From: Colletotrichum lupini
Taxonomy: Eukaryota; Ascomycota; Sordariomycetes; Glomerellales; Glomerellaceae
Direction: 5' to 3'
Assembly: GCF_023278565.1 (NCBI RefSeq)
Contig: NC_064679.1
Coordinates: 1,860,001 to 1,924,000, forward strand
DNA length: 64,000 bases
Shown here: positions 48,026 through 59,905 of the stretch, piece by piece
How positions within the stretch are numbered: the stretch's first letter is position 1
Layout of the letters: every line of letters starts with the position of its first letter
Translations under genes and position numbers: made by a program
The notes under the pieces: model-generated
What the model was told of the DNA's origin: nothing
Database searches by the model: none
Seen by the model: the letters and a program-made list of their open reading frames with translations, nothing else

Positions 48026-48533
48026 GTTAAAATTCCCTTGAACCTCGTGGTGAAATGATCTCTAAGCTCGCAAAAGTCAACTACCCGTCCTCCCACATAT
48101 CGACTGCTACGCTCAACTTTCTATTTGTAGTCCGGGCATTTCTGGTTGAGGCAGATCCCGAAGGCTCACTCCGGCCGGGATCCCCACCTCGGACTTTTAC
48201 TACTTTCAGCGACGGCGAGATACTGTGCTCATCCGGTCAGCGCACGGAGGTAAGGACTAGGGTGGCTATACTAGAACCAACTTTTGTTGCATAAGTAGTC
48301 ATCTACCTTGAACCAATAGGCATTAACCTGCATACTGAATACAATAGCACATTGTTGATCAACTCTCAATAAGACAGGACAAAAGGTGAGAGTGGCGATA
48401 AGTCCAAGTAACCGTGAATCACGTCAAACGTTGTCATACTAGCGCCTGCTACTTCCATGAAACCCTGTGTCTGCTTTGCCCAACTGTCCGCTTTCGAAGC
48501 GTACCAATTGTACCCCACTGAAGGAAACGTTCC
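48026..48533. other. Intergenic, P450-2 upstream region
   Basis: 508 bp between the P450-2 start and the SDR stop, both on the minus strand. It would hold the P450-2 promoter. No gene is visible. Confidence 0.5.
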
Positions 48534-49595
<1,062 letters not shown>

Positions 49596-49907
49596 TGTGT
49601 TATGGAGCAACATTTCCAACTGTAACTCCTTTGAGATTAGATTCGATGTTCCACATGCCGTTTATATCCCCACAGTTATGCTAACGAAGTGATACTACTT
49701 TGAGGAGTTTGAAAATGCAGGCTCTTTAATGCCCACAAGACCACAGTGTGCCGAGTACCGAGTGCCAGATTTCTCTCACTCTTGTATTAGGTGCTCCTGA
49801 ACGACATGATCACTGAGGAAAAAGATCAATAAACAACCACGAAAACTTTATGGCTTCCTTGACCGTAGTATATCCAAAATTGTCCATTGGACCGGAAATA
49901 CGCCACC
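49596..49907. promoter_or_regulatory. Short bidirectional promoter region
   Basis: 312 bp between two divergent start codons (SDR on minus, hydrolase on plus), so both promoters must share it. I identified no specific binding site with confidence. Confidence 0.5.
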
Positions 49908-50993
49908 ATGCCTTTATCAAAACTTCGCGTACCGCCATCTGCTTCGACCGTCAATGTTAGGGTCATCGACTCGACATCGAAGATTAGGGTGAGCATGGAG
50001 AGCATGGTTTCACATGTCATCAAAGGTCATTCGTGGCTTTCGTGTCCTTCATACGTCTTCCTCGTCGAGCACCCACCCACTGGCCGCAAAGTCCTCTTCG
50101 ATCTCGGGGTGCGCAAAGACTTCGAAAATCTTTCACCTCCTATTCAGAACTGGATGAAAGAGAGTGGTACGACGTGCAGCGTGGAGAAGGATGTGAGAGA
50201 GATCCTCGAAGAAGGCGGGGTTAAAGCAGGTGAAATCGAGAGCATCATCTGGAGCCATTGGCATTGGGATCATATCGGCGATCCGAGCAGATTTCCCACA
50301 AGCACCTCGCTGATAGTCGGCCCGGGTTTCAAGGACATTATCATGCCGGGCTACCCTACGAACCCAGGGTCCCCAGTCCTTGATTCCGATTTCGCCGGCC
50401 GCGAACTCCGTGAATTGAGCTTCGCCAAGTCAACTATTAAAGTCGGATCGTTTCCTGCCATCGACTACTTCGGTGACGGAAGCTTCTACATTCTGGACGC
50501 GCCAGGTCATACCGTTGGTCATGTTAATGCTATTGCGCGGGTGACGACCGGCCCGGATAGCTTCATCCTCATGGGCGGTGACACCTGTCACCATAGCGCC
50601 GAGATGAGGCCATCCGCATACAATCCGCTGCCCGACTCGATATCGCCACATCCGTTTCATTCGGGCAATGTGACTCCCTGCCCCGGCGCGCTGTTCAAAC
50701 CCATCCTCCGAGACGAAGACACGACGAAACCGTTCTATGGCGTTCATCGTCCTGGTATGCTATTTGGCAACCCGGATGCTGCCGAGGAGACCGTAGAACG
50801 GATTATCGAGGCTGATGGAAGCGGAAATACCCTTGTTGTAATTGCTCACGATACCCATCTGAAGGACATCGTCCGGGGATTCCCGGAATATGCAAATGAC
50901 TTCTTGACCCGAGGTTGGATCGAACAGGGCAGGTGGTTGTTCTTGGAGGATTTCAAGGAGGCAGTTGATGGAGTTCATAACGAGAAGCTGTAG
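49908..50993 (+). CDS. Metallo-beta-lactamase-fold hydrolase, lactonase-like
   Basis: Single exon, 361 aa. The ATG at 49908 has a strong context (CGCCACCATGCC) and is preferred over the upstream TTG of the open frame. The zinc-binding HxHxDH motif reads HWHWDH at about residues 117-122. Later ligands fit GHTVGH (about 200-205), GGDTCHH (about 223-229) and AHDTH (about 313-317). This arrangement resembles the AttM/AiiA lactonase branch of the superfamily rather than beta-lactamases. A role in opening a lactone or hydrolysing a thioester of a cluster product is plausible but is inference. It is divergent from the SDR gene and intact. Confidence 0.85.
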   Translation: MPLSKLRVPPSASTVNVRVIDSTSKIRVSMESMVSHVIKGHSWLSCPSYVFLVEHPPTGRKVLFDLGVRKDFENLSPPIQNWMKESGTTCSVEKDVREILEEGGVKAGEIESIIWSHWHWDHIGDPSRFPTSTSLIVGPGFKDIIMPGYPTNPGSPVLDSDFAGRELRELSFAKSTIKVGSFPAIDYFGDGSFYILDAPGHTVGHVNAIARVTTGPDSFILMGGDTCHHSAEMRPSAYNPLPDSISPHPFHSGNVTPCPGALFKPILRDEDTTKPFYGVHRPGMLFGNPDAAEETVERIIEADGSGNTLVVIAHDTHLKDIVRGFPEYANDFLTRGWIEQGRWLFLEDFKEAVDGVHNEKL

Positions 50994-51226
50994 CATTGTC
51001 GCAAAGAACCATCTCTGGCTCTGCAGTTACGATAAAAAGCAACATTTTTGAAATCAAAACTCAATTGGCTCCTCAACATTCTATAAAGACGGACAATTCG
51101 GAAGCGTGAAATACCTGCGGGAAAGCTATACTCCTATGTTTAGTATGCTCCTCCCGAATGATGCCTGATTGAAGTTTACAGATTCTCATGAAAAACGTCT
51201 ATGGGCTTCACATAGCCACCCGAAAA
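50994..51226. other. Intergenic between convergent genes
   Basis: 233 bp carrying the 3' flanks of the hydrolase and the FAD oxidoreductase. Confidence 0.5.
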
Positions 51227-53032
51227 TTACAGTCTGTTGTCCGATTTACTGTCCCAGATACCCTGACCCTGGCGGATGACAGTTGCCTTCAACTCTTGAA
51301 GGTGATCCTCATAGATACCACGAGGATTGGTTTGGTGCTTAATGCACAAGTGCGCCGCGGCGGCTGTTGCCAGAGCGTGGCATCCTCCATTGGCCATGAA
51401 CTTGGCGTTGGATCCCCCAATGTGGGTAGTGCTGATATGTTTCCCCGCCATCATCAAATTCGAGATATTAGACGAATAGAGACACCGGAAAGGGATGTCA
51501 TAAGGCTTTTTATCCCGCTCATCCCATTCCCAGGCCTGCAGACGGAAGTCGTACTTTTTGTCGCCTGGGTAATGTAGACAAAAGGCGCCTGCATTCTGAA
51601 CCACAGCGTCGGGGAAGACTTTGTGATCGCGGATATCGGTCTCTGTAAGGATGTAGTCTCCCTTATACTTCTTGAACTCTCCCTGAGCAGCAACAAATGC
51701 TACCCAATCGAATTCCAGATTCGCGTAAGTCTCGGGCTCCATCTCTTTCACGTTGTGGAAAGTCCCGTAGATGGCGCGCAAGAGATGGTCCCGAATATGT
51801 TCACCATTAGTATATGGATCGAGCCATTGGCCGTACTCCCAGAAGTGGGTAAGAGGTCCCTTCATCTTCATATCCATGGTAGGATCGAGTACAAAATTCG
51901 GGGGCACAACAAGAGGTCCCGGGCCATTCTCAAGACCAGGCTTACTGAGCTGACCCCGAAGATCAGAGTAGTCTTTGGCGACCTCAGTGGCCCATGGAAC
52001 AGACTGAAAGGGGGCAAGTTTGTCGCTCATCCGAGTTCGAAAAAAGACTGTGTGTCCGTGATGCATCTCATCAGCTACTGCAGGCGCAAGGCTTTCGCCA
52101 TACATCGCCTTGGACTCCTGACCAAAAAGGGTCTCTGCGCCAGTGCAGATACCAAGGATGGCTTTGCCAGAGCAGTCAATGAAGACTGGAGCTGAAAGGC
52201 AAATCTCCTTTCCAGTGCGGGCATGTCGGGCCTTCACCGATGTTATCTGCGAACCGGTGAGGGCTGCATCGTAAACAGTGTATTCCATGAACGCTGTGGC
52301 GTTTGGTTCTGCATCAAGCAGCTGCTTCGCGACTAGGTCGCCGTCGAGGTCGCGATGAGAGAGGTCTTGGATGATGGAGTTGGTCATACCGCGTGGAGTG
52401 AGCCCGATCTCTACGCTGGCATTGCCGCCGAGGTAAGGACGGTCTTGAATAAGGGCAACACGATCCCCCATTCGTGCAGCTGCTAATGCGGCTGTACAGC
52501 CAGGTATGCCTCCTCCGACGACAACAACATCGAATGACCCTGCATTGTGAGGCTGATCAGGTATACCACGTAGTCGTCTCCGCCAGGCACGCGATGCTTC
52601 GTCTATTCCATTGGGCGGCGATGTGTCCTCCATGCTGAGAAAAATTGCATCGCAACGGCCGCAAAATCCCGTCAGATCGTGCAGCACCAGTCGCACGTCA
52701 TCCCCTAGGAGATCTACTGTGCCAGCATACTGCCAGTGCCAATCTTTGCCATTGACGCCGAATACTGTGTCAAGCGTGTTTCCGTTGATAGTCAGGGTAA
52801 ATTGACCAGGATGATGAGCTGGAACCCAGTCCTTGGCTCGAACCCAAACATTGTAACGGCCCTTTTCCGCTGATATGGTAGTTGTTGCATCCGAGACTGG
52901 CTTGCCGTTACCGTGAGCGAGGAGATATGGCGATCCCATCTCCGAGTCGAACTGCGAGTCCAAGATCCAGCCACCAAAGTCACGGAACTCTTCCGCTTCC
53001 ACCAGTACTCCTGAGGCAGGAAGTGACGCCAT
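51227..53032 (-). CDS. FAD-dependent oxidoreductase with N-terminal carbohydrate-binding-like domain
   Basis: Single exon, 601 aa. Residues about 8-135 (VLVEAEEFRDFGGW..., later FTLTINGN and FGVNGKDWHWQYAG) look like the beta-sandwich domain often found in front of proteins labelled xanthan-lyase-like FAD oxidoreductases. The FAD-binding Rossmann motif VVVVGGGIPGCTAALAAARMG is at about 169-189, followed by YLGGNASVEIG. The C-terminal GKHISTTHIGGSNAKFMANGG block fits the FAD_oxidored (PF12831-type) family. No signal peptide is evident, so it may be cytosolic. The substrate is unknown. It diverges from the Zn2Cys6 regulator gene. Confidence 0.83.
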   Translation of the reverse strand: MASLPASGVLVEAEEFRDFGGWILDSQFDSEMGSPYLLAHGNGKPVSDATTTISAEKGRYNVWVRAKDWVPAHHPGQFTLTINGNTLDTVFGVNGKDWHWQYAGTVDLLGDDVRLVLHDLTGFCGRCDAIFLSMEDTSPPNGIDEASRAWRRRLRGIPDQPHNAGSFDVVVVGGGIPGCTAALAAARMGDRVALIQDRPYLGGNASVEIGLTPRGMTNSIIQDLSHRDLDGDLVAKQLLDAEPNATAFMEYTVYDAALTGSQITSVKARHARTGKEICLSAPVFIDCSGKAILGICTGAETLFGQESKAMYGESLAPAVADEMHHGHTVFFRTRMSDKLAPFQSVPWATEVAKDYSDLRGQLSKPGLENGPGPLVVPPNFVLDPTMDMKMKGPLTHFWEYGQWLDPYTNGEHIRDHLLRAIYGTFHNVKEMEPETYANLEFDWVAFVAAQGEFKKYKGDYILTETDIRDHKVFPDAVVQNAGAFCLHYPGDKKYDFRLQAWEWDERDKKPYDIPFRCLYSSNISNLMMAGKHISTTHIGGSNAKFMANGGCHALATAAAAHLCIKHQTNPRGIYEDHLQELKATVIRQGQGIWDSKSDNRL

Positions 53033-53837
53033 AATCGGTAATTGGTCAACAGACTTGAACGATCAATGATGAAGTAGAGGCCACAAGATAGGATAATTAA
53101 CTTAATCCAAGAAACCAATGCTGTTACCTCGCATATTATGAACATCCGGACAAACATGAATAAAGAAGTTTAAGGTGCCCCAAGGTAAATGCTTGCTCCC
53201 CCGTCCTCGGACAACGATGAAGAAGAGTTGATAGTCTCGGCTCAATGGCCAATCGGATTCACCTGCTAGCTTTAAGAGGTTCGGTCCTATGCATCCGTAA
53301 GTCAGGTACTTGCTACATGGACGGTAGTGAGTGAGGGGTCCATACCATTCCGACACTTCCAGTAAAGCACACGTACGATGCATGGCTACAGCACAGAGAT
53401 CGATAATAACCAAGTACAACTTTAAACTTGTTCGAATCATTCGTCGCTTGAAACATCCCTCTACATGGGGTTGAACATCTTGGAACGGTGCTGACTCTGT
53501 CGTGTTGCTTGCCACCGACTAGACGTAAGGCTTTGTAGTTGGCGACGGATCTCATAGATAGAGACAGCATTTCGTAGAGGTCACAAAACTCAACAAAGCA
53601 TGCCTGGTCTGTAATGTAAACGGAAACGGAATCGGACTTGGGTCGATCCGTCGGGCATATTGACTGGATACAGGCGCCGGGTCTGACGTAATTTCGGCTC
53701 CCACATCGGTTCTCACACCGCACGCTGTGTCGTTCGGCAGAGATTAGTCAAATGGCAATCTGGTCTGGAAAGCTTCAGTTCTACCGACGCTGGGAGACGC
53801 CTGAGTCTCACAAACTTCGGCTCGAGCCTCATTGAAT
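53033..53837. promoter_or_regulatory. Intergenic between divergent FAD oxidoreductase and regulator
   Basis: 805 bp with both promoters. Several minus-strand frames overlap here without family resemblance. No convincing regulatory motif was identified. Confidence 0.4.
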
Positions 53838-55915
53838 ATGAATACTAGGACAGTGCGAGACCGTGCCAACGTCGTATGCGTTGAGTGCCACTCTAGGAAG
53901 GTAAGTCGATTCACAGACACGCTACCAGCCTGTAATACAAGCATTATCTGACTACCGAACAAAAAGGTTAGGTGCGACCTGCAAGAAAGCCCTCTTCACG
54001 GATGCTCAAACTGTCGCCGTGCCGGTGTTCAGTGCATGTGAGCCACTGTTGTTCCGTCATGACTCTTTCCGCGAAGTTTCTGACATAAATCTCCGCTTCA
54101 GTCGTCGAGATGGCGTTCGAAAGAGCCGCAAGATGACGTCTCGGCAAAGACAGCTCATGCTGCCGAGATCGCCGACTGTGCCGGCCATGCCATCGCCCCC
54201 CAACCTTGGCACTGATAGAACGAGAGTTGAGCCGCGGATGTTGACTCCAGCTCGGTCTTCAGAGTTGAACACGCGGAACTACCAGCCGGAGGGATTCATC
54301 TCCCACGCCTCCGTCTTGTCGTACGACTCCGCCATAGAGCCGATGGCAGTTTACGATGGCCTTCCGCCACGAATTATGCAAGCCCGAGATGTCTTGGTCA
54401 AGGCCACTCAAGCGGACACCTTGCCGGCGCCATCATTGCGCAAGGCTTTGACGGACGCCTTCTTTGAATTCGCCTTTCCTTACTTTCCCGTCGTTGATGC
54501 GGATGACCTCTCGAGGGGAGAGTCGTCGATCCTCCTACAGCAAGCTGTGTGCCTCGTCGGCAGTCTTATGCGCCATGACCCCAGCAGCATGACTTTGAGT
54601 TACTCACTCTACGAGAAGATTGAAACTTTGATACATGTCGAGTTCGAAAAAGACAACGTGTTCCTCCTCAAGACACTATGTCTCTTGTCATGTTGGGCCC
54701 CAGCCTCATCATATATTGTCACGCTTCATGAGCCGTGGCATTGGACTGGTATGGCTGTGCGGTTAGCAGTGCAAATGGTTCCACACGCAATCATCTTACA
54801 GAGAGAAAGATAACTCCGGGTCTTTACGGCGTATATTTTGGCATCTGATAGTACGTTTTTGCTGCCTTCGTCTAAGCATCACGCGCCTGCACTTCTCGGT
54901 TCCCACCCTGCACTTAGCTCTAGGTGTTCTCGTTCCATGCACTGACATGTCAAAGAATAGTGAGACACTTATGGTCGCCTGCTGGGGCCGGCCTCGTTCG
55001 CTGAAGCTTGCAGACTGCGATGTTCAGCCACTTGCAGCTTCGGACTTCATAACACAAGGGGTATTCACAAAGGTCTCTTTACAATTCACCGGACTCATGA
55101 ACGTGATTGGTAAGTTGTCGGAGTTGAACACCAGAAAAGGCGTACCAGTTGAATCCGAGGTCGAAACTGTCATTGCCTCGCTTTGCGAATGGAAGAGCAG
55201 CCTGCCGGACGTGTTACGTCTCTACTATACAGACGGTACTCGGAGGACTTATCACCGTTATACTTCAGAGTTGCATATCCATTATTCGACGGCAGTCATA
55301 ATGGTGCAGATGCTTAGCAAGAGCCGTCATGCTCCGTGGCGGACGTCCCACGCCTCAGTTCTAGCGGCGACCTATGTTGCCGAGTTGTACGAGGAGATCC
55401 ACTACAGAGAGGATGCTTCTCACTTGCTGAGCATCAATGGGTTCATGGCTCTAGTGGCCGCAATTGTGTTGGTATTCCACCGGCCAAACACGTTAGAGAA
55501 GGAAACGATTCGCAAGAATGGCATTGAAAGCATCTGTTCAGTGCTGCGCGTTATGAGCAAGAAGTATGGCGGCGCACAATCAGTGCTCCAGAGAATTCAG
55601 GGACTGCAAATCCAAGCTGAGCGGAGAGACACATCTCTCCATAATCTCCAGAACGATACTTCATCGTCATCTGCGACATGGGTGGCAATGAGCGTTAACG
55701 CGCACATCCATGAGTTACTCCCATTTCCGCTCAGTCTTGATGAAAACGTGAATATCTTGGGCCCAGCAGAAGCTGTCACAGATCGCTTGCCGGATGATCG
55801 AGTGGTCACTGCAACTACCACACCTATTGAGGATGTGTCGAATGCTATGTTTTCGTTCATGGATATTCTAGAGATGGATTTCGATCCATTCGATAACACT
55901 ACTAGCTTCGTGTGA
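53838..55915 (+). pseudogene. Zn2Cys6 transcription factor with a frameshift
   Basis: Exons are 53838-53900, 53967-54037, 54102-54850 and 54956-55915. The binuclear cluster is complete: Cys14-x2-Cys17-x6-Cys24-x9-Cys34-x2-Cys37-x6-Cys44, with intron 1 falling between Lys21 and Val22. The middle region matches the fungal-specific TF domain (HEPWHWTGMAVRLAVQM). At about 54,778, where the motif should continue as QMGxH, the frame runs on to a stop within about 11 codons. The reading frame that makes sense (SSYREKDNSGSLRRIFWHL) continues one position over. The exon sum is 1843 nt, two short of a multiple of three, so a 2-bp deletion or 1-bp insertion fits. A normal C-terminal half follows to the TGA at 55913. 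A pathway-specific activator role is inferred from its position. Confidence 0.82.
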
Positions 55916-56562
55916 TATGATCACATCTTTTTCCATTGATCACTCACTTGAAATATCGGGGGTACTCCGAAATAGGCTCTAAGCATGAGCAGAAGGTCTT
56001 TGCCACTCCCGTGAAGGAACTTTGTAAAGAATGCCTCCGACTTGGGTTCAGTTGTGAATTGTCGACAATGACCCCAAAAGCTTTGAAGATGCTCATTCTT
56101 GTGCCAACAAGAGGGATTTCTGATGTCCCGTCTCGGTTGTAAGGATAGCGCCGAGTGCCGAAGCTTAAATGTGCCTCTACCGAAGTACATGATTGCCGAC
56201 TGTAGTGGGAGGCCATTGACGCTGTAATCTAATCATCTGCAGACAGGCACAAACGCCGCCCTAGATTAACAGAACCATATGACAAATCGACAAGACTCCG
56301 TCGGAATGATATGCAGCCGTTGCAGTATGTTGGCGTAGGTAGGTATGCAGCGGGTGGCTATTCTGCTAGACTTAATCAAGCAAGTGTAGATTCTTCTCTT
56401 GATACAGTCGATTTGACTACAACGTCCGTTGTTTATAAAAGAGAACATCGTTCCACAACAGAATACGATGGAATTATAGTTTGAATTCAAACACCAGTAT
56501 CTCTATAAACTTCTAAACGAAAGATCTTATCTTCGCTCCTACTCCTACCGCAACTTTCAATC
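55916..56562. other. Intergenic upstream of NmrA-like gene
   Basis: 647 bp. Open frames on the minus strand at 55,921-56,216 have no family resemblance. It is probably the NmrA-like promoter. Nothing else was recognised. Confidence 0.5.
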
Positions 56563-57652
56563 ATGTCGAACCTGATCGTAGTCATTGGCGCAGCCGGTGG
56601 TCAGGGCGGAGGCGTCGTTGACGCCTTCCTCAAAGAACCAGACTGGAAAGTCAGAGGCACCACTCGAAACACCTCGAGTGAGAAAGCAAAGGCTCTCACT
56701 GCAAAGGGCGTCGAAGTTGTCTCTGCGAATCTCAACGATGAAGAGAGCCTCGAGAGAGCCTTCCACGGGGCCACGGCGATCTTCGCATTCACTGACTACT
56801 ACGACACGTTCTTCGAACTCGGCGATGAGAAGTCCGTGGAGTTGGAGTTTGAACAGGGAAAAAGAATTGCCCGTGCGGCGGCGAATACGGAGTCCTTTCA
56901 ACGACTTGTGTTCAGCGCCGGGCCTCACACGAGCAAGATCACCAACGGGGAAGCTGTCTGCCCCCACCTCGAAGGCAAGGGGCGCATCGTCTCGTATGTT
57001 ACACAAGAGATGCCGGATCTTTCCGCCAAGACCACCTTCGCCGTGTTCACTGTCTTTGCGAACAACGCACTGCTCTATGATATCTTCAAGCCGATTTACG
57101 TGGTAAGTAAAGTATTTGAGTGCCCCAATAATCAGAGACATACTGACCAGGTTGAAGCCGAGCGCCAAAAAGTATGTCACCTTGTACCCAGTGCCACCCC
57201 ACACGCCGTACCCATGTGTTGGAGATCCCGTCGCCAATGGAGGCATTTTTGTTCGAAGACTGGTGAAGAGCCCTCCTCCTCCAGGATCCTTTGTCCGATG
57301 CAACGTTGAAACCTTGACTATGGAGTCTTATCTCGCCGCCTGGGGACGGGCCACTGGGCTCGCGCCTGAGGAGGGCTCAACCGCCGCCGTGCAGGTTTCT
57401 CCCCAAAGCTATGTTGAACTGTGGGGCGCCATGGCTCAAGAGCAGCTTTCGCAATGGCAATTCTTTCAATGGATTCAGGATCACTATCCCCCGACGTGGG
57501 AAGGAGTCACCATCGTGGAGGGGATGGATCTATTGACTGAGGAGGACAAGAAGGAACTTCTTAGCGTTGAGGAGTCTCTGAAGCGGTACGACTGGAGTGC
57601 GTTTGAGAAGAAGCCGACGGCCAAGGCTGTCACCGGCCGGTTCTCGACTTGA
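56563..57652 (+). CDS. NmrA-like NAD(P)-binding protein, two exons
   Basis: Exons are 56563-57102 and 57158-57652, giving 344 aa. The intron starts GTAAGT and ends TTGAAG after a CTGAC branch. The first AG (CCAG, seven bases earlier) would put exon 2 out of frame. The N-terminal VIGAAGGQGGGVVDAFL is the glycine-rich dinucleotide motif of the NmrA / atypical SDR family, followed by VRGTTRN for NADP preference. The Tyr-Lys pair of classical SDRs is absent, as is common in this family. Members act as redox sensors or as reductases in secondary metabolism. Which role applies cannot be told. It is intact and in the same direction as the regulator gene, so it may be the cluster edge. Confidence 0.8.
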
Positions 57653-58333
57653 GGAAGTCAGGGTAGGGTTCCCGCAAGATCCAGGAAATTGATTTGCCTT
57701 ATTCAGTACCATGAAGCCGTGGCTAGCTCTTATCTGAATAATGTCTCAAGCGCATTTGTCTGTAGCGCAAATGGGACATTGTTTTGTAAAGCAACTATAG
57801 GCTCACAATATGTTATGCAACACCTAAACTGGCATGGGCCACCGGAAGTGTGGACATTAAGGTCCATGTGCAGACACTTGGTGCGCTCAGCGTCATGCAG
57901 ACCTTCACCCGGCAGATATCTGCCAGTGCCTCGTTTGTTTGTTTCTCAGTCGTGACTCTGCTCGCAAGAGTGGGACGAAAAGAGCTTCGGAAACTGCATA
58001 GTGATATTGGTGGTGCAGATCATCTAGGGGAACGAGTCGGTGCCTTTGAGTACTTGAAAAGATTGCAAGCCCCATAGTCTGAGGCATAAATTTATCAGGG
58101 TACCATAACTGTTGCCATCGGCCTGAGAGTCTTTGAAACACTTGCTGGTCAAACTTGCTGTCATTTTTGGAGCTATTATCAACTGGTCTATATGTAACAA
58201 ACACAAGTCCACCTCAGCAGAGAGGTCGCGGCAAAGTCAAATTTTGTTCCAGGACCATCATCTAGTATATAGGTCAATGATAGGAGGTATAAATATGGTC
58301 TTGCAACTCAGAGACTGCATCAAATTGCAAAAA
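57653..58333. other. Intergenic
   Basis: 681 bp, no recognisable gene. Confidence 0.5.
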
Positions 58334-58407
58334 TGATTTCGCCCGGACATGAACCGGAGACCTTCAGTGTGTTAGACTGACGTGATAACCAACTACACCA
58401 CGAAACC
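58334..58407 (-). tRNA. tRNA-Val(AAC)
   Basis: 74-nt cloverleaf on the minus strand. The acceptor stem GGTTTCG pairs with CGAAATC (one G-T), with discriminator A. The D arm is TGTAGTTGGTTATCA. The anticodon loop CTAACAC lies between TCAGT and ACTGA, giving anticodon AAC. The T arm CCGG/CCGG has the loop TTCATGT, slightly off the usual TTCGAAT. No intron. Confidence 0.9.
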
Positions 58408-59905
58408 TTGGAGGCCAGAAGCGCCTGTAGTGACGAGAGAGCCTGAGGGGCTCTAAGTTCTTTCTGGCTGGGGCTCTCCTCCTTTGTCTTTCGCGTCTCC
58501 CTCTTTCTTCAGGTCATCCCTTTTTCTCTCTTGTTTTCTTTTCTGACTTGTCGGCGTCGGTTCTTTGCCTCAGTCCAAGGTAACATGATGTCTAAAGATT
58601 CAATTCGAGATTGCTTTGCGATTTGAACTTGCGTCACATTTTGCGCAATGTAAGAAGACGTTAATACTATTCAGGTTATCAACAAGGCGAGATCCCCGCT
58701 AGAGGGAGAAAAAACAAAAGTCTCTCGCCCCCGACATCCCCGCGCACCGCATGGCGCAAGATCCTGGAACCCAGTCAGGCGATTCGCCAGGCCAGTGATG
58801 GCGTGCAGTCACTCTACTGGTACGGCTTGGCTGTCGTTCGCTGGTTGAGAAATCATGCATTCTAGATTTCGTGGCGTCAAATTGTATCTCGTGCTATGAT
58901 GCTTCAGAAGAAGGGTTATCTCATACCGTTTTCCATCAATCCCACCTTTACACCTGATCTTAACTAAAGAGCATGTCCAAAAAGCTTGATGCGCATGCTA
59001 GCGCTAGCTTTGTATCGCAACCGAGGCAGCTTTCGAGTTCTCCGCCGGTTTTCCGATTGTCGGCCCGCAATGGAACGGGGCCGTTGTCCAGTTCAAGCTG
59101 GAGACCCCGGACAACCCAGGAGGCCGAAATCAGCGCACCTTGTCCTTCTCGGTTGCTGGGCCGGGCAACCTTTCTGAGCCAGCTTGGTCTGGTATGGTTC
59201 GGAAAGGTGAGCTGCTTTATGCAGCCTAGAGGGTTACGCTACACTGGCGCTTGTCGGGCTTGTCAACGAGAAAAGGAGGCAAAAAATTGTTGGACATTTT
59301 ACATAACGGTGGAATTATCGACCGAGGTGGGGTGTCAATGTCCCGAAGAGTGACACTGCGTCTGAAGCTGTATGAAGCTGCTGCATTGCATGAGTCTTCA
59401 AGGCCATGTATACTCGAGGGACTATCGTTGTATTTGCGCCTTGTCCAGTGCTGACCGAAGATCGAACTCAATTCAAGATTGCCAAACTCCAAGCTGGGCT
59501 CTTTTGATTTTATTATTGGTAAGACATTCGAGGCACAGCTCTTCCAGTATTCTTCAGTCAGGGATCGCCAAACGAGGGGCAATTGCGGGGTAACAGCTTG
59601 AGGCAGCACACGCGCACCACTTCCAGCGCAGCAAAGTTGAGAGAGCACCCGCAAAAACACCAAAGCTCCATCGCGGGGATATTACGGCGCATCGTCAAAC
59701 CACCGGCCTCGTCCCACCCAACCTCCCCATCCAAATAGAAATCCGCCCCCAAAACGTCACAAGCCATCACCATCACACTCTTCTTTCTTCTCTTCTTTTC
59801 TTCTACCCTTTCGCCAGTTTGGATCGTCTTGTTCAACATCGTCTCTTCGGCAGCAAAGATACCCAATCCGCATTCGATCTCGAGCGAAACACACGTTCGC
59901 CCGCT
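58408..59905. other. Intergenic, tRNA-Val to galactokinase
   Basis: 1.5 kb. One frame at about 59,010-59,229 reads like protein (VQFKLETPDNPGGRNQRTL, then GNLSEPAWSG) but has no ATG, is about 73 codons long and matches nothing I know. It may be an exon relic. The T/C-rich stretch at 59,770-59,820 is probably part of the galactokinase promoter and leader. Confidence 0.4.

Noticed and set aside
57103..57150. Using the first CCAG as acceptor of the NmrA-like intron
   Set aside because: It puts exon 2 out of the conserved frame; the next AG (TTGAAG) keeps phase and family similarity.
56557..57303. Minus-strand frame of 248 codons opposite the NmrA-like gene
   Set aside because: Exact antisense shadow of a coding exon with a recognised family.
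59010..59229. Protein-like 73-codon frame upstream of galactokinase
   Set aside because: No ATG, no splice chain and no family; kept only as a remark in the intergenic entry.
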